Positions 39,935 through 51,448 of a stretch of 64,000 bases of DNA are shown here, in pieces (the first letter of the stretch is position 1; each line of letters starts with the position of its first letter). A model generated the notes under the pieces. The model was not told the DNA's origin. It made no database searches and saw only the letters and a list, made by a program, of their open reading frames with translations. The stretch covers positions 45,580,309 to 45,644,308 of the forward strand of contig CM070577.1 in the NCBI GenBank assembly GCA_036346355.1, read 5' to 3'. The position numbers and the translations under genes are program-made. The stretch comes from Rhipidocladum racemiflorum. Lineage: Eukaryota > Streptophyta > Magnoliopsida > Poales > Poaceae.

Positions 39935-42492
39935 TGTAATGCTGCGGGATCTTCTCCAAGATTTGGAATTTCTCGTCTAGGTAATTGGTGGACCCACTTG
40001 TTGATCTGCAGGCTGACTTTTAGTCTTGTGTGGGAGAAAATCACCCACCTTACTTTTTCCCTCCACTTAAACTCCCACTTCTATCTTTTTTTTCCCACCC
40101 GAGCCCCCTGTTTCCCTTTTTCCTTCACTTGGCAGGAGCTTCAGTTTCTCTTCCAAAGCCACATCTCCTTCCTCCTCCAACTCAGGCAGCAGAAACATCA
40201 AGGGGCGCTTCCTCCTCCCTGCTCCCTGCAGCAAGGCCTCCTCTCCCTCCCCTTAAAGGTCGACGCCCCCTCCCTCTCTTCCAGCCAGTAGCAGCAGCAG
40301 CTTCTACCTCCCCTTCCTCCCTTGCTCCCTCTCCTTTGCAATGGAGGTAAGCTTTGGAAGTTCTTTGTGCTCAGCTATGGAAGGTCTTGACTGGTTAGAT
40401 TGGTTCTAGGGTTCCTAGTTTTGGGTATTTTGGAGGGAAACTAGATCTATGTTGGAGGGAAACCTTTCCTGTTTTCGGGAAGATTCTTTGCCTGATTTTG
40501 TAGCATCGATTTGAGGTACTTAGAGTGGCCTTATGCTTATTTGGATGTAGAAGAAGTTGTAGATTATCCTTTCTCCTTTAATTTGACTACAAGAATACTA
40601 AAATCCATTAATCCAATTAGAAGTTATGCCATTTTTAGTGTTGACTATCCAGAGTGTGTGGGCAGTGGGGGCTGAAATGTTCAACTGAAGGTTAGACCTA
40701 GTTACAGGCTAATTTAGCTTTTTCGTTTGCCTCGAGAAATCTAGAAAATTTTCTATAGATTGAGAATTTTTTTTTGCATTATCTGGGTTCTAGAATCAAA
40801 AGTTATGATAGTTTGAAGTTGCTGTCCCGAAATGTGAATTTGCTAAAAAATTCAGAATGTAACTGAGTGTTTGGAGCACGATTTGAGGGCCTTTAGGATA
40901 GCTCTTGAATGAATGGCTGTGGGATAACTATAGGTTGTCCTCTTGTGGTCGTTTAGAGTACAAAAACTCAAATTTTGGTTCAACCATTTGAATGTTATGC
41001 CCAATTTATCTTCTACTGTTCGAATTTTGAACTAGTAGCAGTATCAATTTTGTTCTGTGATTTAGGGCAAGATGGAAGCCGAGTTGGAATTTATAATTGC
41101 CTAGAGATAGATGGAAAATTTTATGTAGATGCTGAAAATGTCTTCGTTTGCTTAATTTGAAGTTGTATAGCAATAGTTATGCTATGGTAAAGTGAGCTAT
41201 CCAAACTAATTTTATCTCAAATTCAGAGTTTTGGGTTAAGGCGTAGATACGCTTTGTAATGTTGTAACTTATTTGGTTTTGAGTGTGAGAATGCAAATGT
41301 TGTTTGTTTTCAGGTGGAGTAGCTTCGGCTGTGGCCTCTTCCTTGTGCCACCCCGCTCCTCGCGGTTGAGGCAAGTGCAGTGTGTTGAATGTCGCGTGAT
41401 AGTTAAAAAATTGCTCATAATTGTGATTTAAACTATTTTAGAGAAATTACGTGAAGTCCTGCCATGGTGTTATTTACGATGTTTGTTTAGGCTAGTTTGA
41501 AGGATCATATATGGATAATGCGAATTCGTTGATGCTTTTATATTTTGGTTATGGCTATGCAAGCGGTGAAGATGAATGAAGTTGCAAATGTATTCATGTT
41601 AATTGTGTGTTGGCATTCATAATGGAGGAGGCGACCCATGTTGATACGAGCCTCTGTGTTCACATGTAGTGAACACAAAAGTCCTACCTCGTAGTCCCAT
41701 TCATCGAGGTGAATGGGAGCGAGACAGTAAGAGTATGCACCCTCCACGGGATGGTAGGGAACGTGAGGGTGCACACCGATGGGACTCGGCAATACCGGTA
41801 TGAGCTAAAGAAAGTTGCATTCATAAGCATACATGTTGCATCATATTGAGAAAGAAATGCAGATGATGAGTTGCATCATATTACCTGATTACATCTTGTT
41901 TAACTGACGCATTACACTTTGCTGAGTGATAAACTCACGCTTGTGCTTTGATGTTTTATTTTAGATACCTCCAGAGCGGCATTTTGGGAGACGGGCTATC
42001 ACTCACTCACAATGACTTCATGTAGTTTAGGATTGTCATATTATCTTTGTAGAAGTGGTGCTAGGTCTAAAAGAACTTGATTTTGAATAAGTAGCTTGTG
42101 TGTAGTTGGTGACATGTTGGTTTACTTCCTTGAGTTGTGGTGTTAATACTTGTAGCTCCTCTTTAAGTGCACATGGTTATCTTTTGAATATTGTTGCTCT
42201 CCATATTTTTATGCTTAGTTGGTCATGATGGTTAATTGATACCATGACCCATTTGTATGCTTAGTTGGTCATGATGGTTAGTGGATACCATGACTTGTTA
42301 CTAGATTGATTATTGTCTTTTGTCTGCTGAGTGGATGTCCATGTTAATAGGGAAAGTGTTGTTGAAATTTTTGATGAATTTAGCAACCTTCTAGCTTGTT
42401 TAAGTGGTCTTGCTGTGGTTCTCTAGTGTCTTTCGCTGTGTTTGTGGTTGAGGGTGTAACATTCAACGCACGTGGGGTGCCGGGGTGTTACA
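39935..42492 (+). repeat. 5' LTR of element B (2558 bp)
   Basis: Starts TGTAATGCTGCGGG and ends GTGCCGGGGTGTTACA. Predicted leader exons: exon 1 ends TTTGCAATGGAG|GTAAGC (40346), exon 2 is 41314-41370 and exon 3 starts at 41965 after TTTTATTTTAG. The hairpin GAGT-GATAA-ACTC is at 41924-41936. Same family as LTR A. Confidence 0.88.
41314..41370 (+). other. Predicted middle leader exon of LTR B (57 bp)
   Basis: Acceptor TTTGTTTTCAG|GTGGAG and GC donor GGTTGAG|GCAAGTGC. Introns would be 40347-41313 (967 bp) and 41371-41964 (594 bp). In the ATGGAG frame a TAG follows at the third codon of this exon. Confidence 0.55.
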
Positions 42493-42494
42493 GT

Positions 42495-42506
42495 TGGTAT
42501 CAGAGT
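42495..42506 (+). other. Primer binding site of element B
   Basis: TGGTATCAGAGT, one base different from the usual TGGTATCAGAGC, two bases after the LTR end. Confidence 0.88.
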
Positions 42507-43230
42507 GGGCTTTAGGTCCATGGAAGTTGAATGTAGCAAATTACTCTAGAGTAAACTAAAATGTTGACTTGAAAAAGTAAAAACATGGCATAGGTATCCA
42601 CTTGTTAAAATTTGGCCTTAGGACAATAACCCTAAAATCTAAAATAGAGTGGTTAATTAATTTAAAACTTGACACACTCTGATGCATATTAGGAAAGGGT
42701 ATGGGAATCATTGCTTTACGCTTAAATGTTGTATTGAAGCTTTAATGTTGAATGCTAAATTGTTTATGCATGATGCTATGTTTATGGAAGAAATAGTTGA
42801 ATTTTCATGTTCATGTAAATTGGTTAAGCCGAAGGGTTTCAGCCTTGTTCTTGTGGCTATGTTAAGGGCCTTTGTGGTGGGTGTGGCTGGTTAGAGCCAC
42901 CACCTGAGGAATTGAAGCCTCTCGTAGGTCAGAGCTGTCACCTTTTGCGACAAAGTTTTGAGAGTGGATGGAGATTGTGGTTTTTTTTTGGCTTTATTGG
43001 TCTGAGTTAAATAGAAAAGTTTAGTGATTAATCCTTTCGAATTACCTACTAGTTTAGTGATGAATCCTATCGAATTTCTTTTACTATTCTTGCGATCGGT
43101 TTGCTTGGTTTCTATGGTCCTTGTTGGTTGGAGACAAAGGAAAAGCGTTTGGTAATGCTTCTTTACCGGTTGTTGTTCTCTCCATTTAAGAAAAGTATTG
43201 AAGTTATGATGTAAACTTTATGTGAAATCA
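42507..43230 (+). other. Leader/internal remnant of element B
   Basis: The first 270 bases align with the leader of element C. The rest is noncoding and AT-rich, with one 70-codon frame (42682-42894) that looks accidental. The boundary with the next LTR is not sharp by eye. Confidence 0.55.
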
Positions 43231-45007
43231 TATGCTGAAAAATTGGCTTAAAGAATTGAATTTGAAAAATGTGTTTTGTGCATGTGTTCGACAATTTGAC
43301 AAGAAACAGTGTCTTTTTAGCGCCGGACTGAATTTCAGAAAAACAGTAAGTTTTCCTTTTGCGCCGGACCGTTTCTTGAGGCTACGCCAGACCAAACTTT
43401 TGGTCCGCCGTGAAAGAGCTTTTGACGACTGTTTTCGCATCTACACCGGAACAAAGTTTTGGTCCGTCGTGAACGGCGATTTGAAGGATTTTTTCTTGTG
43501 TACGCCGGACTAATTTTGGTTTAGTCCATCGTGAACATGTTTTGTGCTAGACCAAGTTTTACAAAAATAGTATGCTTCTATGTTACGTCGGACCAAATTC
43601 TTGGTCCGTCGTGAACACATTTTTTAGCGTTGTTTTTGCATGTACGCCGGACAAAAAATTTGGTCTGTCGTGAATGTGTTATTTCAACATGTTTTCTCTA
43701 ATTTGAACTGAGAGTTTCGCGTGTACACCGGACAAGGTTTTTGATCCGTCGTGAGTTGCGCCGGACCAAACACCGGTGCGGCGTGAATGGTCTTTTGCTC
43801 GATTAGGGTTTTGAGCAATTTTGGAATTGAATTTTGGTTTAAATTTGAGAATATGAAATTCGTGAGAATTTCATGATGCTTGTTTTGAAGTGGACTTTAT
43901 GCAATGCTCGTGTGAGTAGTTGCATGGATTGACTTTAAGTCAAGTCGTGGACTTGTGCTCGGATTCGTTTCTTGTTTGCTCATGTGCAGGTGTTGCTCAA
44001 GGATGAACGTGGTCCATGACGGGACCGGAACTAGGTTCATGGAGGAACTGAGGTTCAGGACTAGGTTTAGGGAGGAACCGAGGTCTTGGTGGTCAAGGAT
44101 GTCATGCGGGACGTTCGGGCTAAGAGAATGGTGCACATGAAGAATGGTTAGTCACGTGGGTATGGCATGGTGGCCATACGCGTGCAAGAGTTGTTAGTCA
44201 CGTGAGTATGGCTGGGTTGCCATACACGTGCAAGAGTTGTATTTGGCTAGGTTGGGCTAAGTGGAGTTGTGTTGAATACATACTCCTTCTAGGATTAGGA
44301 GTGGGACTCCTTCTAGGATTAGGAGTAGGAATTGTATTCAGGACTCCTTATGTTTTGCCCCTTTAAATAGGAGGGGTTGTCTCCTGTTGAAGGGCATCAA
44401 TTCGAGCTTTAGAGGTTTGTACTCTTTTCATTGGAGTACTTTAGACAAAAATAAATAAAGATCAATTCTTCCAGATCCTTGCGTGCTACAATAACCACGT
44501 TGCTACAGTGTTTCCTGTTTTGGTTCTTGTTTGCATGCTTGTTCTAATTCTAGATTGTTTTTTGTTCTTTGAATTTCATCTTGATTTGATCCAACAAAAA
44601 CCTTTCTAGGGTATTGATTTAGGGTTCCTCAAAGTTTAGTTGATTAATCTTTTATCGTTCTTAATTAATCTACAAGTTTTGATTAAATCAGTTTTCGTCA
44701 AGTTTTGTCATAGCAAGCTTGCAAGGTTCATAACTTTTGATCCGTAAGTTCGATTGAGCTGATTCTTGTTGGGTTCGATTCGTATTGGAATCTAATTTCT
44801 TGTGTCCAAAGTTCAGTTCAATCCGACGATTGGATCTCATGTAATTCGCATTTTACCGAACCTCTGTCAATTTGTTTTTGTCGAATATGAGGCAATTATT
44901 TAGTTCCGTTTTGGGGTGAATTTTTAATAGATCAAAATTTTGGTTTTAGCTTCCGCACAATCATTCACCCCCCTCTGATTGCTATATTCGTATACTTCGA
45001 TCCTACA
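43230..45007 (+). repeat. 5' LTR of SIRE/Maximus-like copia (left end approximate)
   Basis: Ends CGATCCTACA just before a primer site. Contains an array of palindromic modules (43320-43790), a TATA-like CCCTTTAAATAGGAGG (about 44360-44375) and AAATAAATAAAG as a possible polyadenylation signal (about 44448). The 3' LTR is not in the window, so the left end is a guess from where B-like sequence fades. Confidence 0.65.
43320..43790. repeat. Array of about seven palindromic modules in copia LTR
   Basis: Each module has the form CGCCGGACCAAA, a few bases, then TTTGGTCCGTCGTGAA. Copies lie near 43384, 43442, 43502, 43586, 43643, 43723 and 43752, plus half copies at 43321 and 43544. Arms are inverted repeats (CGGACCAAA / TTTGGTCCG) with 0-4 loop bases, spaced mostly 55-85 bases. 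Confidence 0.85.
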
Positions 45008-45009
45008 AG

Positions 45010-45021
45010 TGGTATTAGAGC
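45010..45021 (+). other. Primer binding site of SIRE-like copia
   Basis: TGGTATTAGAGC, two bases after the LTR end; one transition from the iMet-type consensus. Confidence 0.82.
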
Positions 45022-45059
45022 AAGGTTTTTCTAATCCATCTTAACCGGTGATTAGATTA

Positions 45060-45300
45060 ATGGATCGTTATTCGACAAAACCATGTGTGTTCGATGGTGT
45101 TAGTTTTCAGTTTTGGAAGGCCAAGATGTAGGTGTTCATACAGGCGTAGGGCTTCGCAATTTGGGAGAACGTCTATAAGCCATACGAAGTCACTGCAAAC
45201 GACAACGTTAAAGACGCCAATCGCGCACATGTTGAAGCAAAGAGCAAGGCACACAACTTGATCATCCAAGGCTTGGGACGCAGCGACTTTGACCGTGCGA
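45060..45300 (+). pseudogene. SIRE-like copia gag, N-terminal piece
   Basis: ATG 45060 gives MDRYSTKPCVFDGVSFQFWK, the FDG..F.FWK signature at the start of copia Gag. It is followed by two stops (TAG at about 45127 and 45148) and an in-frame tail ending GLGRSDFDRA. The chromovirus copy 2 then interrupts at TGCGA (45296-45300). The piece resuming at 54900 lacks about 30-40 residues that relatives have here, so a deletion preceded the insertion. Confidence 0.82.
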
Positions 45301-47495
45301 TGTAACACCCCGGCATTTAATATGCCTGAATGCTACCAAACCTAACCTAAACATCATCAAAATACCATGAATTAAGGTAAATTACAGCAAAAGAGTAAAT
45401 GCTAAAACCCGAAATTTCGGCAGCATCTCCTTTGTTTTAACATGATTTGAAGGAGCAACAACAGTATAGCAATATAAGGTAATATGAGAGACAGCTAAAA
45501 CAGCAATAATTAAAGACTTAACGACAATATAAGTCTATTTTCAAGTATTTAATGTCTCCAAGAGTCAAACGAACAATAACACTCTCAAATAGCAAAGCTA
45601 AACTTTAAAGCAATAATCATCACACGCAGTTTATTATCAAAAACTAATTGAATGACTTGTGGAATCAAATGAGTGAAGCTACGTGCGGAAGTGTGACTAT
45701 TTCCCTTCCCCGCATGCCGGTCTCATGGTACCTAAAACAACAAGAAAACACAAGCGTGAGTTCAAAACACAGCAAGCATATTGCAATGGTACAACAAGAA
45801 CAATTACATGGCAATAATATCTCACATCATGTAAACCATCTCATTCATGATCACATATCATTATCATCATCATTATGTATGCGATGCAATGCGATGCTCA
45901 TGTCTCCTTGGAAACTCATACCGGTATGGTTGAGTACACACCCGTCGGTGTGCACCCTCTCCCCCCTTCCATCCCGAAGATAGAGGGTGCCTACTCCTCG
46001 CTTCCGTTCACCGCGGTGAATGGAATCACGATGTAGGACTTACTCATTGGCTCTCCGGAATAGTCATAACTTTCTCACCGACCTTCCTCGGACTAGTTAT
46101 GACTTTCTCACCGCCCGGGCCATGTAACATGCCATGTATGCAAATATGCCAACATCATAATTAACTTGTACATTAACACATGGCATCATAACATAATAAG
46201 CATGCTCATCATATCATTGGCAATCATTAAAGCATGGCAAGTGATCATATCATATAATCAATTTCATCTATTCTCAACAAGCAACCTACAAACCGCTATC
46301 CATTACACTACACTAGCCTCAACCACGGGCAACGGATTGGCGGGAAGTAGAAGGCACTCCCGGGGTCGTACCACCTGCACATAGGTACCACACACTCACA
46401 ATCATGTCCACAAAACAGTACGCAAACCCTCATCTACCCCGACATTGCCAACTACTCGCAAAACCCAAAAACAGAGGTTCTATCCCGTCGGGACAGCAGC
46501 CTTCCAAAAGGCATAACTTGGATTCTGGGACTCCGAATCAATTAACCGAGTACATCCTCGCGTAGCTTAGGAAATTTCCTAACTTTTTCTAAGTATATGT
46601 AAAGACTGATTCGGACTATAAAGTGGTTTAATCTACAGAATACCGTGATCTGTTCCAGTCACGTCATAGATTTTAACTCGCTCGGTAAAACAGCCATAAC
46701 TTTCAAACAGCTGATCGGAATAGGACGTTCTTTATACCCACGGAAAGATATTGAAATTACCTACAACTTCGTCAACAGGCGGCCGTCCATATTCGGACTC
46801 TAAATTGGCAAAAAACTAAACCCTAAGTCGACTGCTCATGCTGTCCGAAACAGAGAATGTGACAACTTCTAGATTTCATCTAATCTACTCAATTCCAGCA
46901 CCACCAATTGATCTAAAAACATGATAATGATCCTTAGAACAGTACCTAGCCCAACCCCAAGGAGTCGCATGGCCATACCTTCGCCCGACGCACGAAAACC
47001 CAATAGATCTCCTCCCGGATCGCTCCTCGCTCCTCGCTCCAACAGATGGATCCTCGAGGTGCAGGGGGTGGGGAGGCTACCCTAGGGTAGCAAGGGGGTG
47101 GAGGAGAGGTGGTGGAGAGGTGGGGAAGCAAAGGGAGCAAGGGGAGGGGGCGCACGGCCAAAGGGGGAGGAAAGGGGGGGTGGCGGCTAGGGCTCAAGGG
47201 GGTGGGGTGGGGGCGCATAAGGGAGGTGTGGGGGCGCAGCAAGGGGCAGGGGGAGCCCCTTAAACCAGCCCATACAGGAAGCCTTGTCCTAAATGGACTC
47301 ATACTCCATCCCACCAATGCCCACAACCCCTTCTTTTAGGCCCAAACTCCCTCGGAAAGGCCCAAACTCCCGGAAACAGCCCGGAAACGCAATTAAACCT
47401 CATTCCATATGGTTTTAACCTCCAATACCATATTTCATAATGTTTTTAACCTCATCATGCACAAAAATGAGGTTACGACACTCCGTGGTGTCACA
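45301..47495 (-). repeat. 3' LTR of chromovirus copy 2
   Basis: 2195 bp. By eye it differs from the 5' LTR by a few percent (about 6 differences in the first 120 bases, fewer elsewhere). Here the GC donor GCAAGT has become GCTAGT (about 46307-46312) and the hairpin stem has one mismatch (GAACTC opposite CTGTGTT), unlike the 5' LTR. The leader-exon-1 frame on the minus strand spans 47326 to about 46983. Confidence 0.95.
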
Positions 47496-47510
47496 TTCTT
47501 CCCCCCTTCA
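47496..47510 (-). other. Polypurine tract of chromovirus copy 2
   Basis: The minus strand reads TGAAGGGGGGAAGAA immediately before the 3' LTR start TGTGACACC, about 75 bases after the pol stop. Confidence 0.93.
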
Positions 47511-47582
47511 ACAGGATTCGACCTCGAATCTAAAACGCACCAAAACGCAACCCAGCAAAACCGAAGATAGCTAGGTTTCACA

Positions 47583-48185
47583 TCACATACCTGAGGCGAA
47601 AAGCTCGGGATACTTCTCGCGCATGCGAGACTCCAGCTCCCAAGTCGCTTCTCTCTCGGTTTGATGTGACCACAAGACTTTGACAAACTTGAACGTCCTG
47701 TTCTTCATCACTCGCTCCGAAGTCCCCAGAATTTTCATAGGACGGGACTTGAAGGTGAGGTCCTACTCAAGCACTAATGGTTCCAATGGAACCACCAACT
47801 CCGGATCATGCAAGTATTTCCTCAATATCGAGACATGGAACACATTATGCACACCTTGCATGGATTCTAGTAGCTCCAGACGATAGGCCAGCTTACCAAC
47901 TCGGGCGATGATAGGAAATGGCCCAACATACCTCGGACTGAGCTTTCCCTTGGTGCCAAATCGAACCACACCCTTGGTGGGAGATACTCGCAAGAGTACA
48001 CTATCACCCACCTCAAACTCCAAATCTCGCCTCCTAACATCAGCATAGCTTTTCTGGCTTTGGCTTTCTTGTGCAAGAAGATTCTGTCGTACCTCCGCCA
48101 CGCGATCAACGATCTGCTGAACCCAATCTGGTCCAAGAACTGCTCTCTCGCCCCACATCCCAACAGCGATCTGCACTTCGGCCAT
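47583..48185 (-). pseudogene. Integrase C-terminus and chromodomain-like tail, copy 2
   Basis: ERAVLGPDWVQQIVDRVAEV, KSYADVRRRDLEFEVGDSVL, KLSPRYVGPFPIIARVGKLA and NVFHVSILRKYLHDPELVV form the GPY/F-type C-terminus. A TAG at about 47763 interrupts; the same frame continues MKNRTFKFVKVLWSHQTERE, ATWELESRMREKYPELF and GM, then TGA (47583-47585). WxxxxxxEATWE is the conserved end of the chromodomain in this lineage, the part that targets histone marks. Confidence 0.9.
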
Positions 48186-48753
48186 ACAAGATTACCTCAT
48201 AAGGAGCAGCCGGATCTTTGGAATGATAGCTGTTATTATACGCAAATTCTGCCAATGGCAAATGATCTTCCCAGCTACCTTTCCAAGCCATCACACAGGC
48301 CCTGAGCATGTCCTCCAAAGTCTGAATGGTACGCTCAGATTGCCCATCTGTCTGAGGGTGGAAAGCGGTACTAAGGCGAAGCTGTGTACCCAAAGCACTC
48401 TGTAAGCTCTCCCAAAACTTGGAGACAAACTTCGCATCCCGATCAGAAATAATGGTCTTGGGTACACCATGCAGTCTCACAATCTCCCGCACATAGATGG
48501 GAGCCAACTCGCTCGCTGAATTGGTAGTGCGGATAGGAATGAAATGCGCGGACTTGCTGAAACGGTCCACCACGACCCAAACCGCATCCTTCCCTCGTGG
48601 AGTACGAGGTAGGCTAACCACGAAATCCATGGAGATGTCATCCCAAGGCCACACCGAAATCTCCAAAGGCTGCAACAGACCAGCAGGACGCTTATGCTCA
48701 GCCTTGACCTTCTGACAAATCCCACAAGACGCCACATACTTGGCAATATCCAC
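48106..48753 (-). pseudogene. Integrase core of chromovirus copy 2
   Basis: [20 protein letters not shown] ends the zinc finger. The DDE core follows: SMDFVVSLPRTPRGKDAVWV, VVVDRFSKSAHFIPIR with the first Asp, KTIISDRDAKFVSKFW with the second, and FHPQTDGQSERTIQTLEDML with the Glu. EFAYNNSYHSKDPAAPYEV leads to a frameshift at about 48180. Intact, it inserts cDNA into chromatin. Confidence 0.95.
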
Positions 48754-49774
48754 TCATCCTTTTCCACCAGAAATTCTTTTTCAAGTCCCTGTACATCTTG
48801 GTCTCCCCAGGATGGACCGTGTACGGGGTGCGATGAGCCTCTTTCAGAATATCCTCTTTCACTTGGGATTTCTGAGGTACGCACAGACGACCCTGAAATC
48901 TCAAAGCTCCCGCATCATCAACGGTAAAGTCCCCAGATTTGCCATCCTCAAGGCGCTTGCTCACCTGCTGGAGCAAGCGATCACAGTGTTGTGCCTCCCG
49001 CACACGCTCGGGAATCTCTGACTCAAGAATCATTTGAGTCTCAGCTTGCACGGTCCCTGCAAAGCAGTAGGAGACTCCCAATCGCTCAAAAGCAGCAACA
49101 AGACAATCAATGAAAGGGGGCATTGTCTTGCGACTAAGATCGTCAGCCACCACATTTGCCTTACCTGGATGGTACTGGATGGTGAGGTCATAATCCTTTA
49201 TCAGTTCCAGCCACCTCCTCTGCCTCAAGTTCAAATCTTTCTGAGTAAAGATGTACTTGAGGCTCTTGTGATCAGTGAAAATATCACAAGACTCGCCATA
49301 CAGGTAATGCCTCCATATCTTCAGTACAAACACCATAGCGGCTAGCTCAAGATCATGCGTGGGATAGTTCTGCTCATGCTTTTTCAACTGCCTCGATGCA
49401 TAAGCAATCACATTGCCGTCTTGCATGAGCACACAACCAAATCCCAAACGAGAAGCATCTGAATAAACAGTGAAGCGCTTCCCAGGCTCGGGAAGGGTAA
49501 GAACAGGAGCAGTCACTAACTTCTCCTTCAAAGTGCAGAAACTGTGCTCACATTCTACAGTCCACTGGAATTTCATCCCCTTCTGAGTCAGCTGCGAAAG
49601 TGGCTTGGCAATGATAGAGAAATCCTGCACAAAACGCCGATAGTAGCCAGCTAACCCAAGCAAACTACACACCTCTTTGACATTGGAAGGCCTCTTCCAA
49701 TCCAAAACTGCTGAGACTTTGCTAGGATCTACAGATATGCCCTCTGGATTGATGATGTGGCCAAGAAAACCCAC
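48698..49774 (-). pseudogene. RNase H and integrase zinc finger of chromovirus copy 2
   Basis: A 358-codon open frame: [20 protein letters not shown] (thumb), [59 protein letters not shown] and [13 protein letters not shown] (RNase H, four acidic positions present; relatives have ADALSRK). The HHCC region follows ([20 protein letters not shown]). A 2-base deletion at about 48757 (copy 1 retains the bases) shifts the frame before CGICQ. Confidence 0.94.
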
Positions 49775-49789
49775 TTCTGAAATCCAGAC

Positions 49790-50521
49790 CAGACTTTTTC
49801 AGCTTAGCAAAGAACTGATTCTCCTCAAGGTACTCAAAGACAAGCCTCAAATGCCACTCATGATCCTCTTCGATTTAGAGTAAATCAGAATGTCATCGAT
49901 GAACACTACCACAAACTCATCAAGGTACTTGTGTAGCATCTTGTTCATCGCCTCCATAAAGACAAAGAGTGCATTAGTTAGTCCAAAAGACATAACTTTA
50001 AATTCATAATGCCCATACCTAGTGGAGAAAGCAGTCTTCTCAATGTCCTGCTCCCTCACGCGAATCTGATTGTACCCCGACTGAAGATCAATCTTGGAGA
50101 ACACCTTTGCTCCCTTCAGTTGGTCAAACAGATCCTCAATGAGAGGCAAAGGATACTTGTTCTTGACTGTCACTTGATTAAGAGCACGATAATCAATGCA
50201 CATACGCCAACTTCCATCCTTCTTCGAGACAAAGAGGACGGGTGCTCCCCATGGCGAAACGCTACGTTGAATAATGCCCTTGGCCAACAGATCCTCCAAC
50301 TGCTTTTTTAACTCATCTTGAAAAGGACGAGCCAAGCGGTATGGAGAGATAGAAATAGGTCGAGTGCCAGGAACAAGATCAATACGGAACTCCACATTCC
50401 TCACGGGAGGTAGACCAGGCAACTCATCAGGGAACACATCAACAAACTCCTTCACTACATGAATCTCCTCAATGGGAACTGAAGAAGATGGCTTCTCAGA
50501 CAAGGTCATGAGGAAACCCAA
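49790..50521 (-). pseudogene. Reverse transcriptase of chromovirus copy 2
   Basis: A 224-codon frame contains [93 protein letters not shown] and the catalytic [12 protein letters not shown]. Relatives have LTNAPAVF, so Pro to Leu is present. A frameshift at about 49872 and another at about 49785 break the thumb ([10 protein letters not shown]) from [11 protein letters not shown]. Confidence 0.95.
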
Positions 50522-50524
50522 CTA

Positions 50525-51445
50525 CCTCAAACGGCGACCAGAAAACCGACTAGCCAAAGCAAAGACGGAACTGAAAGGTAAACCACCCTGAAAGGTCAAC
50601 TCTACCCCTGACGGGGCCTGCAAGGTAACCGTCCTCCAAAAGCAACAGATCTTGGCACGGTACTGATGCAACCAATCCATGTCCAAAATGACATCAAAAG
50701 GAGCCAACTGGATCACCATAAGATTGGCAAAGAAAACCTCATCATCAATGGCAATGGTGCAACCCGGGCAAACCATAGAACTAGCAATCAAACCCCCAGG
50801 AGAACTGACTAACACAGACTCAGAAATCCGCTGAACTCCCAACTTAGCCCTACTAGCAAACTCAGATGACACAAAGGAATAGGATGCTCCGGAATCAAAC
50901 AGAACAAAAGCATCAACGGAATCCACGAGCAGAGTACCTGTAACCACCTCTGGATGCCCGGCTGACTCGGCGGTCGGCAAGGCGTACACTACTGGTGGCG
51001 CCGGGACAGTAGGATCCCCAACACCCGGCTGATGCCCCAACAAAGCTGGGGGCGGAGGAGGCAACTGAGGAGTAGACGGCTGCGGGCACCCGATCTGTTC
51101 TTGGTGGCGCCACGCAAAGGGCGGCCGAGGAGCAGAGCCGCCATCATGTGCACCGATCCTCACGGAAGATGCATTTGGAGTGGGAGGAGAAGGCACCGTC
51201 TCCCACTTGATGATGCTACCGGGATTCATCCGGCAGACTCGTCCCATGTGGCCAGGCTTGCCACAGTGGTTGCAACTTCCAGTCCAACCACACTCCGAAG
51301 CACGGTGCTCACCACTGCACTTGAAACACATCATGCCCTGCCCGGGCACAGGACGAACAGCCGCTCGCGAGGAAGGCGAATGGGGCGGCCTCATCTTAGC
51401 CCCTGAGAAGGAGCCCTGTCCTCCCTTGAACTTCTTGAAGGTGGG
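50525..51445 (-). pseudogene. Nucleocapsid and aspartic protease of chromovirus copy 2
   Basis: Same frame as gag after the TGA. Zinc knuckles CFKCSGEHRASEC and CNHCGKPGHMGRVC (about 51330-51250) bind RNA. After a Pro/Ala linker comes the protease: GTLLVDSVDAFVLFDSGASY with the DSGA active site, VCPGCTIAIDDEVFFANLMV and FDVILDMDWL. It stops at TAG (50522-50524) just before [14 protein letters not shown]. Confidence 0.92.
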
Positions 51446-51448
51446 TCA

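Larger units (their letters stand above)
39935..43230 (+). mobile_element. Gypsy-type element B (5' LTR and leader; right side interrupted)
   Basis: The LTR (39935-42492) is followed by a primer site and about 740 bases of internal sequence, which then run into the LTR of the SIRE-like copia. It inserted 26 bp to the right of LTR A, in the same copia RT codons (left flank TCATC). The right limit is approximate because the copia LTR start is not defined. No gag-pol is visible in the retained interior. Confidence 0.75.

Noticed and set aside
43320..43790. CRISPR-like array
   Set aside because: Units are palindromes in a plant LTR with related, not unique, spacers; no cas genes and a eukaryotic context.
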